From contig NZ_CP096270.1 in NCBI RefSeq assembly GCF_023204835.1, positions 1,674,001 through 1,738,000 on the forward strand: 64,000 nt of DNA, read 5' to 3'. Source of the DNA: Salinarchaeum laminariae (GTDB taxonomy: Archaea > Halobacteriota > Halobacteria > Halobacteriales > Salinarchaeaceae). Below, in pieces: positions 31,831-40,668 of the stretch (the stretch's first letter is position 1; each line of letters begins with the position of its first letter). Below the pieces are notes generated by a model that did no database searches, was not told where the DNA came from, and worked only from the letters and a program-made list of their open reading frames with translations. A program made the translations under genes and the position numbers.

Positions 31831-31968
31831 CGCGCCCGCTCATCGGTTTAGGTTTCGTGAACCGCTTGGCCGGACTCAGGCCGAAGCGATCGTGCTGAAT
31901 ACAGGCGCGTATCGGTCACCCGTAGAGCGTGCCAGCAGTCTGTGGCCAACTCTCACGTGATCGTCGCT

Positions 31969-32568
31969 CTACACCCCGAGCCACTCGTCGTTCCGGACCT
32001 CGTACCCGTTCCTCCGACAGAACTTCGCCGCTTCTCGGCGCACGTCCCGGGAGTTCGGGAGCGCTTCTTTGTCGTGGATTCGCTCGACGATCCACTCGGT
32101 GATGGCCTGAATCCCTTCATCGTCGTCATCGGCGCCGATCTCCTCGAGTTCCTGAAAGGTCTGCTCGTACGCCTTGCGCTGTGACCACCTGAACTCTGGA
32201 TTCTGCAGTGTATCGCTGGCTTCCACGACTCGTTTCATGGCCGCGGCAACGGTCGGCCGCTGTACCTGAACCCGAACGGCAGCCGACGAGTCGAACGTTT
32301 CCTCGTCCGTCTCCGGCACCAGTTCAGCGATGCTGACGCTCCCTTCGACCGAATCGATCTGCACGTCGCCGATCGTCTCGACGACCTCCGCTCCCGTCGC
32401 CGGGAACGATACCGCGTCGAGTTCCGCCTCGAAACCGGTGAGTTCCTCCGCGATCACCCGTGGTTCTTTTTCGTCCGCGCGCTCCAGCTCAGTGGCGATC
32501 TCACGCTCTTGCTGGCGGTGTTCGGCGTCGTGTGCTTGCTTGTCTCGACCGCGCCTGTCGTCTGCCAT
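31969..32568 (-). CDS. DUF5789-family haloarchaeal protein, 199 aa
   Basis: Begins MADDRRGRDKQAHDAEHRQQ, a highly charged region. The middle GFEAELDAVSFPATGAEVVETIGD is the DUF5789-type module (also found alone at 48469-48699), and the C-terminus has WIVERIHDKEALPNSRDVRREAAKFCRRNGYEV. No catalytic motif is visible. Function unknown. Isolated gene, followed on its left by a 138-bp space with no feature. Confidence 0.6.
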   Translation of the reverse strand: MADDRRGRDKQAHDAEHRQQEREIATELERADEKEPRVIAEELTGFEAELDAVSFPATGAEVVETIGDVQIDSVEGSVSIAELVPETDEETFDSSAAVRVQVQRPTVAAAMKRVVEASDTLQNPEFRWSQRKAYEQTFQELEEIGADDDDEGIQAITEWIVERIHDKEALPNSRDVRREAAKFCRRNGYEVRNDEWLGV

Positions 32569-32737
32569 CCACAATAATTGGCTCTACAGCCGGATAGCTC
32601 TGTGGTCGATACTCCGCCGAGTACGTCGATCACCCGTCGGCAGTTGCCGAGAATCAGGGGATCCTGAAAAGGTGGAGAATCTCTTTCGTCCGGTTCGTGA
32701 TTCAGATTGATGTGCAGAGCGGTCACATCGACGTCGC

Positions 32738-33343
32738 TCAGTCGTCGGCGGCCGCGGTCTGTGGCTCGCCGTGTTCGATCTCGGTGCCGAGCACGTCGAG
32801 GAACTGTGAGAGCCACTCGGGGTGGTCTGGCCACGCCTGCGCGGTGACGAGGTTCCCGTCAGTGACGACGCCGTCGACCCACGAACAGCCGGCCCGCTCA
32901 CACTCCGCGCGAACTGCGGGGAACGAGGTGGCGGTCCGGCCGTCGAGCACGCCAGCGGCCGCGAGGATCTGCGGGCCGTGACAGAGCGTCGCGACGGGTT
33001 TGTCCTCCTCGAAGAAATGTTGGACCGTCTCGATGACCTCGTCGTAGGTCCGGAGATACTCCGGCGCGCGCCCGCCCGGAACGACGAGTGCGTCGTAGTC
33101 GGCGGGATCGATCGCTTCGAGGCTCGCGGTGATCTCGAAGTCGTGGCCGCGCTCCTCGAGGTAGGTCTGATCGCCGCGGAAGTCGTGTATCGCTGTCTTC
33201 ACCGTGTCGCCCGGCTCCTTCTCCGGACAGACTGCGTCGACGTCGTGGCCGACCATCTGGAGTGCCTGGAACGGCACCATGTTCTCGTAATCTTCGACGA
33301 AGTCGCCCGCGATCTGGAGGATTTGCTTGCCAGTCATTGACAT
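32738..33343 (-). CDS. DJ-1/PfpI-family protein, 201 aa
   Basis: The nucleophile elbow is ATLCHGPQILAAAG (Cys about 120), with the upstream acid in the YDALVVPGGRAPEYLR block, as in PfpI-like glyoxalases and proteases. The fold is otherwise complete (EDYENMVPFQALQMVGHDVD at the N-terminus). Members deal with methylglyoxal damage or act as chaperones; exact activity cannot be assigned. ATG 33343 and the in-frame ATG two codons later are both possible starts. Confidence 0.82.
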   Translation of the reverse strand: MSMTGKQILQIAGDFVEDYENMVPFQALQMVGHDVDAVCPEKEPGDTVKTAIHDFRGDQTYLEERGHDFEITASLEAIDPADYDALVVPGGRAPEYLRTYDEVIETVQHFFEEDKPVATLCHGPQILAAAGVLDGRTATSFPAVRAECERAGCSWVDGVVTDGNLVTAQAWPDHPEWLSQFLDVLGTEIEHGEPQTAAADD

Positions 33344-33420
33344 ACACCGCTCGTGAGTACGTCCTCGGACTGGATAAAGCTAGCTTCGGCTCACAGATCG
33401 AGCCCGGGGCGGCCGCCGTC

Positions 33421-33762
33421 TCAGGCCGTCAGCGTCTCTTCGAGCTCGCCCTTCTCGTCGAGTTCGGCGAGCACGTCGCTACCGCCGACGAACTCTCCAT
33501 CGACGAACGTCTGCGGGATCGTCGTCCAGCCGCTGTGTTCTTCGAGCGCCTCGCGGTAGGCGTCGAGCGCCTCCAGCGTATCGACGGTCGCGACGTCGTC
33601 GCGGTACTGGCCGATGAGGCCGAGTGCGCGCTTGGAGTAGCCACACTGGGGCATCAGCTCGTTGCCCTTCATGAACAGGACGACCTCGTTCTGCTCGATG
33701 GCCGCATCGACCTGTTCCTGGGCCTCCTCGGGCGAGAGCGACGGTTCGGACTCGAATGACAT
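33421..33762 (-). CDS. Monothiol glutaredoxin (Grx4/Grx5 type), 113 aa
   Basis: A single-Cys active site CGYSKRA follows VVLFMKGNELMPQ (about 28-40), and the glutathione/cluster-binding elements WTTIPQTFVDGEFVGGSDV are present. Monothiol glutaredoxins carry [2Fe-2S] clusters and deliver them to target proteins, usually together with BolA. A bolA gene lies 143 bp upstream in the same direction, which strengthens this role. Haloarchaea would use gamma-glutamylcysteine as the thiol ligand (inference). Confidence 0.88.
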   Translation of the reverse strand: MSFESEPSLSPEEAQEQVDAAIEQNEVVLFMKGNELMPQCGYSKRALGLIGQYRDDVATVDTLEALDAYREALEEHSGWTTIPQTFVDGEFVGGSDVLAELDEKGELEETLTA

Positions 33763-33814
33763 GCCTGTCGGTAGCTCACGAAGGGCCAAAGGCGTTCTGC
33801 AGTCGGTACCGGCG

Positions 33815-33843
33815 ACTCGGCTGTACCGGTACTCGGCTGTACC
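33815..33843. repeat. Short 16-bp-period repeat before the glutaredoxin gene
   Basis: ACTCGGCTGTACC occurs at 33815-33827 and 33831-33843, with decayed copies on both sides. It lies between bolA and the glutaredoxin gene and might separate or regulate them. Confidence 0.45.
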
Positions 33844-33905
33844 AGCGGCTCGACTGCACTGTCGATTCGCTACACCGGCGACCGAAATATGCGGCCTGGG
33901 ACGTG

Positions 33906-34151
33906 CTACTCTTCGGCCTCGGAAGGCGTCTTCGTCGTGAGCTCGACGGCGTGGATGTCCGTCGTCATGTGCTCGCCGAGCGCGTCGTAGACGAGTTCGT
34001 GGCGGTCGAGCACGGACTCGCCCTCGAAGGCCGGGGAGACGACCTCCGCGGCGAGGTGATCGTCGTCGTCCACGCCGCGCGGTCGCGAGACGGTTGCCGT
34101 CGCGTCGGGAATGCCGTCCTCGATCAGCGTCTCGACCTCCTCGTGATCCAT
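33906..34151 (-). CDS. bolA: BolA-family protein, 81 aa
   Basis: MDHEEVETLIEDGIPDATAT starts the fold. HLAAEVVSPAFEGESVLDRH contains the BolA helix-turn element, and TTDIHAVELTTKTPSE at the end matches the conserved IHALxLxxxTPxE. BolA proteins bind monothiol glutaredoxins through a shared [2Fe-2S] cluster; the partner gene is directly downstream. I chose the ATG at 34151 because residues upstream have no family similarity. Confidence 0.88.
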   Translation of the reverse strand: MDHEEVETLIEDGIPDATATVSRPRGVDDDDHLAAEVVSPAFEGESVLDRHELVYDALGEHMTTDIHAVELTTKTPSEAEE

Positions 34152-34347
34152 GTCCGGTCGGAGGCGGTCGAGGGCCAAACCGGTTGCGCACTGTTCCGGC
34201 CCCTGCGACAAAGACGCACCGAGTAGAAACGGTGCTATCGCGGACCCCTGCCGGGGCAGTCCAGGGCATAGCGTCACTTGTCGATCTCGCAGCCGTCGAT
34301 CAATCTGATCGCAATCCCCTTTGCCGGTGCACCCGAATCACCGTGCA

Positions 34348-35709
34348 ATGAAGCCCTCCAGGCTGCTACTTGCGCTGCTCGTCCTCTCCCTCCTGGTGGT
34401 CGGGTTCTCCGTCGCGCTCCCGGTGACGGTCCCCGACGCGGTGGGGTCGTCGCAGTCAGGAGATGCGACGGCCGCCGAGGGGCCGACGCCGTCGCAGGAC
34501 GTCCTGGATTCCTACATCACTGAACCGGTCGAGGTGACCGGCGGCGAGATCGACGCCGACCAGACCGAACTCTGGGCCTGGACACAGCACGCCATGGCTC
34601 AGAACGTGAACGTGACGCCAACCGTCGAGATCCGGCAGTTCGACGACTCCCTGACGAGTCCCGTGGCCGGAACGGAGGAGACCGCGTTCCAGCGGCTGCT
34701 CGTCTACGACGATCCCGACGATCCGCCGCCGGGTGGAATCCTGGCCTACGTCACCGGGTTCTCGCCGGACGTCAACGTCAACGAGGAGCTCCTTCCCTCC
34801 GTGAAGGACGGCTCGGCCGGTCGCTCTGTGGGGGGCCTGCTCGTCCACGAGTACGCCCACGTCGTGCAGTTCCAGTCGGATAGGTTCCTCGAGCACCAGC
34901 ACTACGGCGTCTCTTCGCCGTCCGACGAGACGCGCGCCTATCGGGCGACGGTCGAAGGCGGCGCGGAGTTCGTCGCCGACGCGTACACTAACGAGTCGGC
35001 GGTCGATCGCGTCAGGCGGCTCTGGAACGCGCCGTCGACCACCGCCGCGGAGCGGCTCGGCCAGTGGCCCTACTACCGCGGATTGGTCTACCTCGATCAG
35101 CGACTCGACAGTCCGGAGGAGCTCCTTGGCGTCTACGAGAATCGCCCGCTGACCGCGGCCACGATTCTCCGGGGCGACGCACCAGGTGACGGGTCGCCGG
35201 AGCGCAGCCTCTCACTCGACCGCCCGGACTACCACACCGAGGTCGAGGATCGTCCGGGTGCTGCGATCGCCGAAGTCGCGCTCACGAAGGAGATTCAGCC
35301 CGATCGCGCCCGTGACGTCGCCGCCGGCTGGCAGTGGGGCGCACTCCAGTCGATCCAGCCAGACCAGGGCACTGCCGCCGATCGGTCGCTCCGCCACGTC
35401 TGGGTGACGGAGTGGGAGAACGAGTCGGCTGCCGACGCGTTCGAGGCGGCGATGACGGAGTATCTCGACGGCCGGTGGACGAGCGAGAACGGCATCTGGG
35501 ACGCCAGCGACGGACCGTCGTTCGATCTCGTTCGGGTGGACGACGGCTCGCTCGCGCTGCTCGTCGGTCCCGATTCGTTCCTCGCCGAGACGACCGTTAC
35601 CGTCAGCGGGGACGAGTACGACATCGAGCCCGCGACGTCGGTGAACGAATCGAGTAGTGCAGTTGGACCGGGCGTCGTCAGCGAGATCGCCCCGCGAGCG
35701 AGCATCTGA
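34348..35709 (+). CDS. Exported Hvo_1808-type surface protein with HEYAH motif, 453 aa
   Basis: Signal peptide MKPSRLLLALLVLSLLVVGF with cut near AVG/ATA. The motif LLVHEYAHVVQFQ (H168-H172) plus the downstream GGAEFVADAYTNES look like a gluzincin-type metal site (HExxH ... E). Otherwise beta-rich and acidic, no C-terminal membrane anchor, ending EIAPRASI. It resembles the longer protein at 57719-59389. Possibly a secreted or wall-associated protease, or a protein that only keeps the fold. Confidence 0.65.
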   Translation: MKPSRLLLALLVLSLLVVGFSVALPVTVPDAVGSSQSGDATAAEGPTPSQDVLDSYITEPVEVTGGEIDADQTELWAWTQHAMAQNVNVTPTVEIRQFDDSLTSPVAGTEETAFQRLLVYDDPDDPPPGGILAYVTGFSPDVNVNEELLPSVKDGSAGRSVGGLLVHEYAHVVQFQSDRFLEHQHYGVSSPSDETRAYRATVEGGAEFVADAYTNESAVDRVRRLWNAPSTTAAERLGQWPYYRGLVYLDQRLDSPEELLGVYENRPLTAATILRGDAPGDGSPERSLSLDRPDYHTEVEDRPGAAIAEVALTKEIQPDRARDVAAGWQWGALQSIQPDQGTAADRSLRHVWVTEWENESAADAFEAAMTEYLDGRWTSENGIWDASDGPSFDLVRVDDGSLALLVGPDSFLAETTVTVSGDEYDIEPATSVNESSSAVGPGVVSEIAPRASI

Positions 35710-35747
35710 ACGAGCCTTTCTTACCGGTGGCTTCCCAACACACAGCT

Positions 35748-35831
35748 ATGGACCGACAGCAGATCATCGCGCTGTTCTTCGTCCTGCTGATGGTGCTCTC
35801 GATGATCGCGGCGGGAGCGTCTGCGCTGTAG
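35748..35831 (+). CDS. Membrane microprotein, 27 aa (MDRQQIIALF...)
   Basis: Twenty-seven codons: MDRQQIIALFFVLLMVLSMI then AAGASAL. A short charged N-terminus is followed by one membrane span, a pattern conserved in many haloarchaeal genomes. It begins 38 bases after the previous stop, with TTCTTACCGG as a possible weak promoter. Function unknown. Confidence 0.6.
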   Translation: MDRQQIIALFFVLLMVLSMIAAGASAL

Positions 35832-35869
35832 GACGGTCGTCGACCGTGCCCTCGCGGGTTGCGTGACAG

Positions 35870-37771
35870 CTACCCGTCTCCCCAGACGTCACCCAGCGGG
35901 GAGCCCCTGGCACTTTGATCGTCTCGTCCGGCGTCGGCCGCGTCTTCCTGCTCGGTCGTCTCGTTCGCGGTGTTCGCATCGGCGTTTTCTCCGTCGTCCC
36001 CGCTCGTGGACGCCGCTGCTGATCCGTTCGACGCCGTGGCGGAATCGCTGGCAGTCGATCCGTCGGCGGTTCCTCGGTCCTCCGTGGATCCGACACTCTC
36101 TGCCGTGGCGGTTCCTGCTGGCACGGGCGCGCTGTCTACCGGCAGCCCTGCTATCTTGGGTACACTCATCGCGTCGACCTGTTCCTGAAACCACGCCGGC
36201 ATGGTCGATTGCGCGCGCTCGAAGACGTCCAGCAGCGCGTCGTCGGCGACGTAGGTCGTGCCGTAGTCGTCGGGCGAGCGGACGACCCGCCCGCAGGCCT
36301 GGATGACGGTGCGGAGCGTCGTGCGGTAGTACCACGCCCAGCGATCCTGTTCGAGCCGGTGGGCGACCCGTGCGTCGCCGGCGTTCGGGAACGGCGCCTT
36401 GCAGAGCACCTGCCAGCGCGCGAGGTCGCCTTCGAGATCCAGCGCCTCCTCCATCTTGACTGAGAGGAGGACGCCGGGGCCATCCGAGCGCTTCCAGGCG
36501 GCGAGGGTGCCGTCGCGATCCTGACTGTCGTGCGTCCAGAGGCGGGCGTCCTTCCCGTGGTCTCTGAGGAGCTCCGCGAGCCGATCCTGAATCGCGTAGG
36601 AGTGGCAGTGGATCAGCCCCTTCTCGTCGTCGTGTTCGTCCATCAGGTGGGCGATCGTCTCGGCCATCCGGGGAAGCGTGGCGTCGCGGTGCTCGGTGGT
36701 CATCCGCCCGCAGGTCACGTCGTAGAGCCGGCGGTTCTCGAGTGGGAACGTGTGGGGCAGGTCGACCATCGCGACGTCCGCGGGATCGAGCCCGACCTGT
36801 CGGCAGAACGCTTGCTTGTCGAGGATCGTCGCGGAGAGGAGCGCGAAGCGGTTCGCGCGATCCCAGACCGTGTGGTGGAGATACCGCTCCGGCTCGAGCG
36901 GTTTGATCGTCATCGCGCGGTTCTCGGCCTGGTCGACGAGCCACTCGGTCGCGCTCTCGGGATCCCGGTAATCCTCCCGGAACCACTGGAGCTCGCCGAT
37001 GCGCTCCTGAAGGCGGTCGCGCTCGGCGACCTCGCTGGCGGTGAGTTCCGCCTGCCCGAGCAAGGCATCCTTCCGGTGTTCGCAGGCGTCGATGGCCGTC
37101 TCGGCGAAGTGGAAGGCGGCCTCCGCCGAGCCGACGTCCTGTTCGGTCAGGGCCGGAACCGACAGCTCGTCCCAGACCGGCACCGTGTAGGGCCCGAGGT
37201 CGATCGTCGCGTACATCTCCGCCCACTCCGCGAGCCCGTGCGCCTCGTCGATCACGCAGACGTCGCGCTTCCGGAACACCTCCGAGCCCGCGGTCTGCAT
37301 GAAGTACGCCAGCGTCATCGCCGCAATCTGGCGGTTGGCGGCGAGATTGCGGTTCGCGAAGTACGGGCAGCGATCCTTCACCGAGCAGTCGTAGCCGGCT
37401 TTGCGCGCACACGGCGCCTGATCGACCGGCGTGTTGCGCTCTTCGGGGAGGATGCAGTCGTAGTTCGACTTCCCGCGGATGATCGCGAAGTCCTCGAGCA
37501 GATCGTCGTCGCCAACGTCGTCGAGCTGGGACACCTGCGGCGTCGTGTAGTAGGAGCCCACGGCCTCGGCGGCGTGGTCCGTATCGTCGTGCGTCTTCGC
37601 AGTTCCGCAGATTGCGCGCGCGAGGAGGGACTTGCCGCTGCCGGTGGGCGCGCGCACGAGCACCACGTCGTTGCCGTCGTCGAACGCCGCTGCGATGCGG
37701 TCCAGGGCGTCTTCCTGGTGACCGCGGTAGGAGGGGGCGGGGAACGCGTCGTGAATCCGCTCTGTATGCAC
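35870..37771 (-). CDS. XPD/DinG-like iron-sulfur DNA helicase, 633 aa
   Basis: Walker A APTGSGKS (about 43-50) and DEAH box VCVIDEAHGLAEW (about 173-185). Between them, YDCILPE, APCARKAGYDC and DRCPYF supply four Cys for the [4Fe-4S] cluster that defines XPD/DinG/FancJ helicases. Helicase motifs III-VI appear as FALLSATIL, GLIHCHSY and VIQACGRVVRSPDDYG. The last 100 residues are disordered and Ser/Ala/Asp-rich. The enzyme probably unwinds DNA 5'-3' in repair or at R-loops. Confidence 0.88.
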   Translation of the reverse strand: MHTERIHDAFPAPSYRGHQEDALDRIAAAFDDGNDVVLVRAPTGSGKSLLARAICGTAKTHDDTDHAAEAVGSYYTTPQVSQLDDVGDDDLLEDFAIIRGKSNYDCILPEERNTPVDQAPCARKAGYDCSVKDRCPYFANRNLAANRQIAAMTLAYFMQTAGSEVFRKRDVCVIDEAHGLAEWAEMYATIDLGPYTVPVWDELSVPALTEQDVGSAEAAFHFAETAIDACEHRKDALLGQAELTASEVAERDRLQERIGELQWFREDYRDPESATEWLVDQAENRAMTIKPLEPERYLHHTVWDRANRFALLSATILDKQAFCRQVGLDPADVAMVDLPHTFPLENRRLYDVTCGRMTTEHRDATLPRMAETIAHLMDEHDDEKGLIHCHSYAIQDRLAELLRDHGKDARLWTHDSQDRDGTLAAWKRSDGPGVLLSVKMEEALDLEGDLARWQVLCKAPFPNAGDARVAHRLEQDRWAWYYRTTLRTVIQACGRVVRSPDDYGTTYVADDALLDVFERAQSTMPAWFQEQVDAMSVPKIAGLPVDSAPVPAGTATAESVGSTEDRGTADGSTASDSATASNGSAAASTSGDDGENADANTANETTEQEDAADAGRDDQSARGSPLGDVWGDG

Positions 37772-38338
37772 TGGAGGAGTGGTCGGTTCGGTGCCTGCTA
37801 AAGATGTCGTTCGAACCTATGTTCGGGTTGGCGATCTGGTAGGAGTGGTTGTGGCGCGAGGACAACAGCGACAGCAGACCGCTTGGAAGCCCCCTCCCGC
37901 TCGCGCGACCTCACTCGCTGCGGTCCTCGCCTCACTCACTCCGTTCGTTCGGCTGTGGTCCTTACATCGTGACGCCGCGCGACCGGTCGGCCCCTTCCAA
38001 TCCCCCCGATGATCGGTCGGGAGAGCGCTGCGCTGGGGATCCGGCCGGCGTCGCGTGCGGTATCCCAGGCGAGTGGTGACGTTCGACGATCCACCGATCG
38101 CGAAACCTGATCGGATCCCCGCCGGGCGGGACTGAGCGGAATCTCCGATTCCGCGAAGGTCGGAAGAGCTTGCTCTTCCGGAACTGGAAGGGGCCGACTG
38201 CTCGATCCGGCCCCGGCGAAGCAAGGACCGGAAGGAGGGAAGCGACTGGGGACCGCAGCGAGCCGCGGCCGGTCGAGCAGGAGGGGGCTTCCAAACGCTG
38301 CTGCAGTGCGGTCAGACTGCCCCACGAAATCGCATTCC
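37772..38338. repeat. Fold-back intergenic element B
   Basis: TTGGAAGCCCCCTC (37883-37896) pairs with GAGGGGGCTTCCAA (38281-38294), and CGGCCCCTTCCA (37988-37999) with TGGAAGGGGCCG (38185-38196). Between them are small hairpins such as GGAATC-TCC-GATTCC and CGGAAGAGC-TT-GCTCTTCCG. Its right end touches a gene remnant at 38339. Nothing in it looks protein-coding. Confidence 0.65.
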
Positions 38339-38482
38339 TCAATCGAACCCGCTGATCAGCGTGACGAGCCACTGCGCGGGATCGCTTCGTTTCCGAACGT
38401 CGACGCGGACGATCCACTTCACCCACTGGAACCCGCGCCGTCCCGGAGCCACCAGCCGAATGGGTGCGCCGTGGCGGCGGTT
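38339..38482 (-). pseudogene. Remnant: C-terminus of a molybdopterin (sulfite-oxidase/YedY-like) oxidoreductase
   Basis: The last 47 codons of a minus-strand frame read [20 protein letters not shown] then [20 protein letters not shown] and end [15 protein letters not shown]...G..WVKW is the typical Moco-domain end of YedY/sulfite-oxidase-like enzymes. The frame is open upstream to the rubrerythrin-like gene, with weaker similarity ([11 protein letters not shown]), but the rest of the enzyme is missing. It abuts fold-back element B, which may mark the deletion point. Confidence 0.6.
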
Positions 38483-38620
38483 GGATAGCAGCGAACGAAG
38501 AGCAAAGTGGCGCCAGCCGCGTGCGATCCATGCACACGGTTGGGCGTGGGCCGCAAGAAGCGTTGGGTCGACGTCACCCGTGTCCGGCCTGATTCCACGC
38601 CGGGTCGCAAGCGATCCGGC
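38483..38620. other. Possible further decayed part of the molybdopterin-enzyme remnant
   Basis: The minus-strand frame of the remnant continues open through this stretch and contains [13 protein letters not shown], which faintly recalls the substrate-loop region of the same enzymes. No start codon context is visible. I treat it as pseudogene debris. Confidence 0.3.
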
Positions 38621-39250
38621 TCAGCAGACCGGCTTCGGGTCGACGCCCAGATCCTCGAGCTGCTGGACGTGCCCTTCGTAGGCGACGGTGACGGCCTGGA
38701 GCGCGGCGGCCTGGGCTGTGTCCCAGTCGTCGTCGCTCTCACAGACCGAATCGAGGAGCTCCAGTGCCCGGCCTTCCTGCGCGTCGAGCCCGTCGCGAAC
38801 CTCGCGGAACACCGACGCAGTCTGGGGATCCGCGTTGCCGACGAAGAAGCCGACGTACTGGGAGGCCCGCGCGTCGGCGACGAGGACGTGGCCGAGGACG
38901 GCACCAGCCCGTGGGACGGTCCCGTCGATCTCTCGCAGGTGCGCACCGAGCGGTGACTCGCTCTCGTCGGCCTGGTAGTCCTCGAGCTCCGCGGCGGCGG
39001 TCTCGGCGTGGTCCGCGGCCTCGGCGGCGGTCGTCTCGAACGCCTCGCGAGCCTGATCGTCGTCCTCGTCGTCGGCCCAGGCCTCGAAGACGGCGGCCGC
39101 GGCCCGGCTCGCGTCAGCTGCGGCCGCGAGGACGGCGTCGGACTCCATCTCGCCGCCGGTGGCGGCGTAGAGGGATTTCGAGGAGCCGAGTCGCGAGAGC
39201 TCGGTCGCCTTCTGCTCCTGAACGGCGTCGCGGACGTCGGTCGCGTTCAT
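38621..39250 (-). CDS. Rubrerythrin-like helical protein, 209 aa
   Basis: MNATDVRDAVQEQKATELSR and LGSSKSLYAATGGEMESDAV match a widespread haloarchaeal protein usually labelled rubrerythrin family. The rest is helical and Ala-rich, with acidic residues and a His (ADHAETAAAELEDYQ, GAHLREIDGTVPRAGAVLGH) that could line a ferritin-like four-helix bundle, but a full di-iron ExxH pair set is not obvious. Function therefore uncertain. Confidence 0.5.
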   Translation of the reverse strand: MNATDVRDAVQEQKATELSRLGSSKSLYAATGGEMESDAVLAAAADASRAAAAVFEAWADDEDDDQAREAFETTAAEAADHAETAAAELEDYQADESESPLGAHLREIDGTVPRAGAVLGHVLVADARASQYVGFFVGNADPQTASVFREVRDGLDAQEGRALELLDSVCESDDDWDTAQAAALQAVTVAYEGHVQQLEDLGVDPKPVC

Positions 39251-39387
39251 GCGCGATGCGACGGCCTCCCGGCGCTTGTACCCATCGGGATCCGGACTGA
39301 TCCGTGGTGGGTGATGGCCGATCCACTACTCTCGGGCAAACTGCCCCGGCGCGAGGATTCTTGGCGGGCGGCGGCAACGGATCGGGC

Positions 39388-40533
39388 ATGGAGATCCAGA
39401 ACGCCGACGCCGTGCTCACGAACCCCGGCCGGAACTACGTGATCGTCCGCCTCGAGACGGCCGACGGCCTGGTCGGCTGGGGCGACGCCACGCTCAACGG
39501 TCGCGAGAAAGCCGTCGAAGCGGCCCTGGCCGAGCACGTTTTCCCCGAACTCGACGGGCGTGACGCTCACAGAATCGAGGACGTCTGGCAGTCGCTCTAT
39601 CGGGGCACGTACTGGCGCGGCGGTCCGGTCCTGCAATCGGCCCTCTCGGGGGTCGACATGGCGCTCTGGGATCTGAAGGGCAAGGCCGCCGGCCTGCCGG
39701 TCTACGACCTGCTCGGCGGACGGACCCGCGAGTACGCCACGGTTTACGATCACTGCGGCGACGATTCGGTGGACGCCATCGTGGCGAACGCCGAGATAGC
39801 ACTCGACCGCGGCATCGATCACTTCCGGGTGAACGTCGGCGACCCGATGGGGGATTATCTCGATCTCGACGGCGTCGTAGAGGGCGTCCTCGAGGTTCGC
39901 GACCGGCTCGGTCCCGATCCCGAACTGATCGTCGACGTCCACAGCCGGGCGTCGCCCCGAATTGCCCGTCAGATCGCGCAGGGGCTCGAACCCGCGGAAC
40001 TCTACTTTCTCGAAGATCCTCTCGCACCCGAGCACGACGCGGAGTACGAGGCCCTTCGATCTGCGACGACCACACCGATTGCCTACGGAGAACTGTCGGC
40101 CGATCCGTTCTCGCTCCAGCCGCTGGTCGAGGACGGACAGCTCGACTTTCTGCGGGTCGACCTCGCGCACGTCGGCGGGATCACGGCAGCACGAAAGCTC
40201 GCGACGGTCGCGGAGGGTAACGGCGTCGAGACGGCGTTCCACGGCCCGCCGGATCTCTCGCCGATCGGGCAGGCCGCGACGGTCCACCTCGATCTCGCGC
40301 TCCCGAACTTCGGCGTACAGGAGCTCACCGACTACGAGGAGCGCTACGGCGACGCAGTTGGCGAGGTGTTCCACGGCGGTGCCAGCTTCGATCCCGACCT
40401 CGGCGGGCTGGTGGTACCCGATGAACCAGGGCTCGGCATCGACGTCGATCTCGACGCGGCGGAGTCCCGCGAGTACGAGCGATCCCACCTCCCGAAGCGC
40501 CGCGCGGAGGATGGAAGCGTCGCGGACTGGTAG
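39388..40533 (+). CDS. Enolase-superfamily dehydratase, mannonate dehydratase (ManD/RspA)-like, 381 aa
   Basis: The N-terminal capping domain contains HRIEDVWQSLYRGTYWRGGP and ALSGVDMALWDLKGKAAGLP, both typical of the ManD/RspA branch. Metal ligands are expected at D in LIVDVHSR (about 183), E in YFLEDP (about 209) and E in YGELS (about 234). HGPPDLSPIGQAATVHLDLA gives the C-terminal His. It may dehydrate a sugar acid, linking to sugar-acid catabolism; the substrate is not determined. ATG 39388 begins at the domain edge. Confidence 0.8.
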   Translation: MEIQNADAVLTNPGRNYVIVRLETADGLVGWGDATLNGREKAVEAALAEHVFPELDGRDAHRIEDVWQSLYRGTYWRGGPVLQSALSGVDMALWDLKGKAAGLPVYDLLGGRTREYATVYDHCGDDSVDAIVANAEIALDRGIDHFRVNVGDPMGDYLDLDGVVEGVLEVRDRLGPDPELIVDVHSRASPRIARQIAQGLEPAELYFLEDPLAPEHDAEYEALRSATTTPIAYGELSADPFSLQPLVEDGQLDFLRVDLAHVGGITAARKLATVAEGNGVETAFHGPPDLSPIGQAATVHLDLALPNFGVQELTDYEERYGDAVGEVFHGGASFDPDLGGLVVPDEPGLGIDVDLDAAESREYERSHLPKRRAEDGSVADW

Positions 40534-40668
40534 GATTCGATCTATCACCGGACGACCCGGCATGGCACCGCAGCATAGCTGCCGACGGTCCCCGCCACAT
40601 CAGGGGTCGAAATCGGCAATCGCGAGGGCCTGAGAAACGCTTACCCGCCCGCCGGGGCAGTAGTGGTC

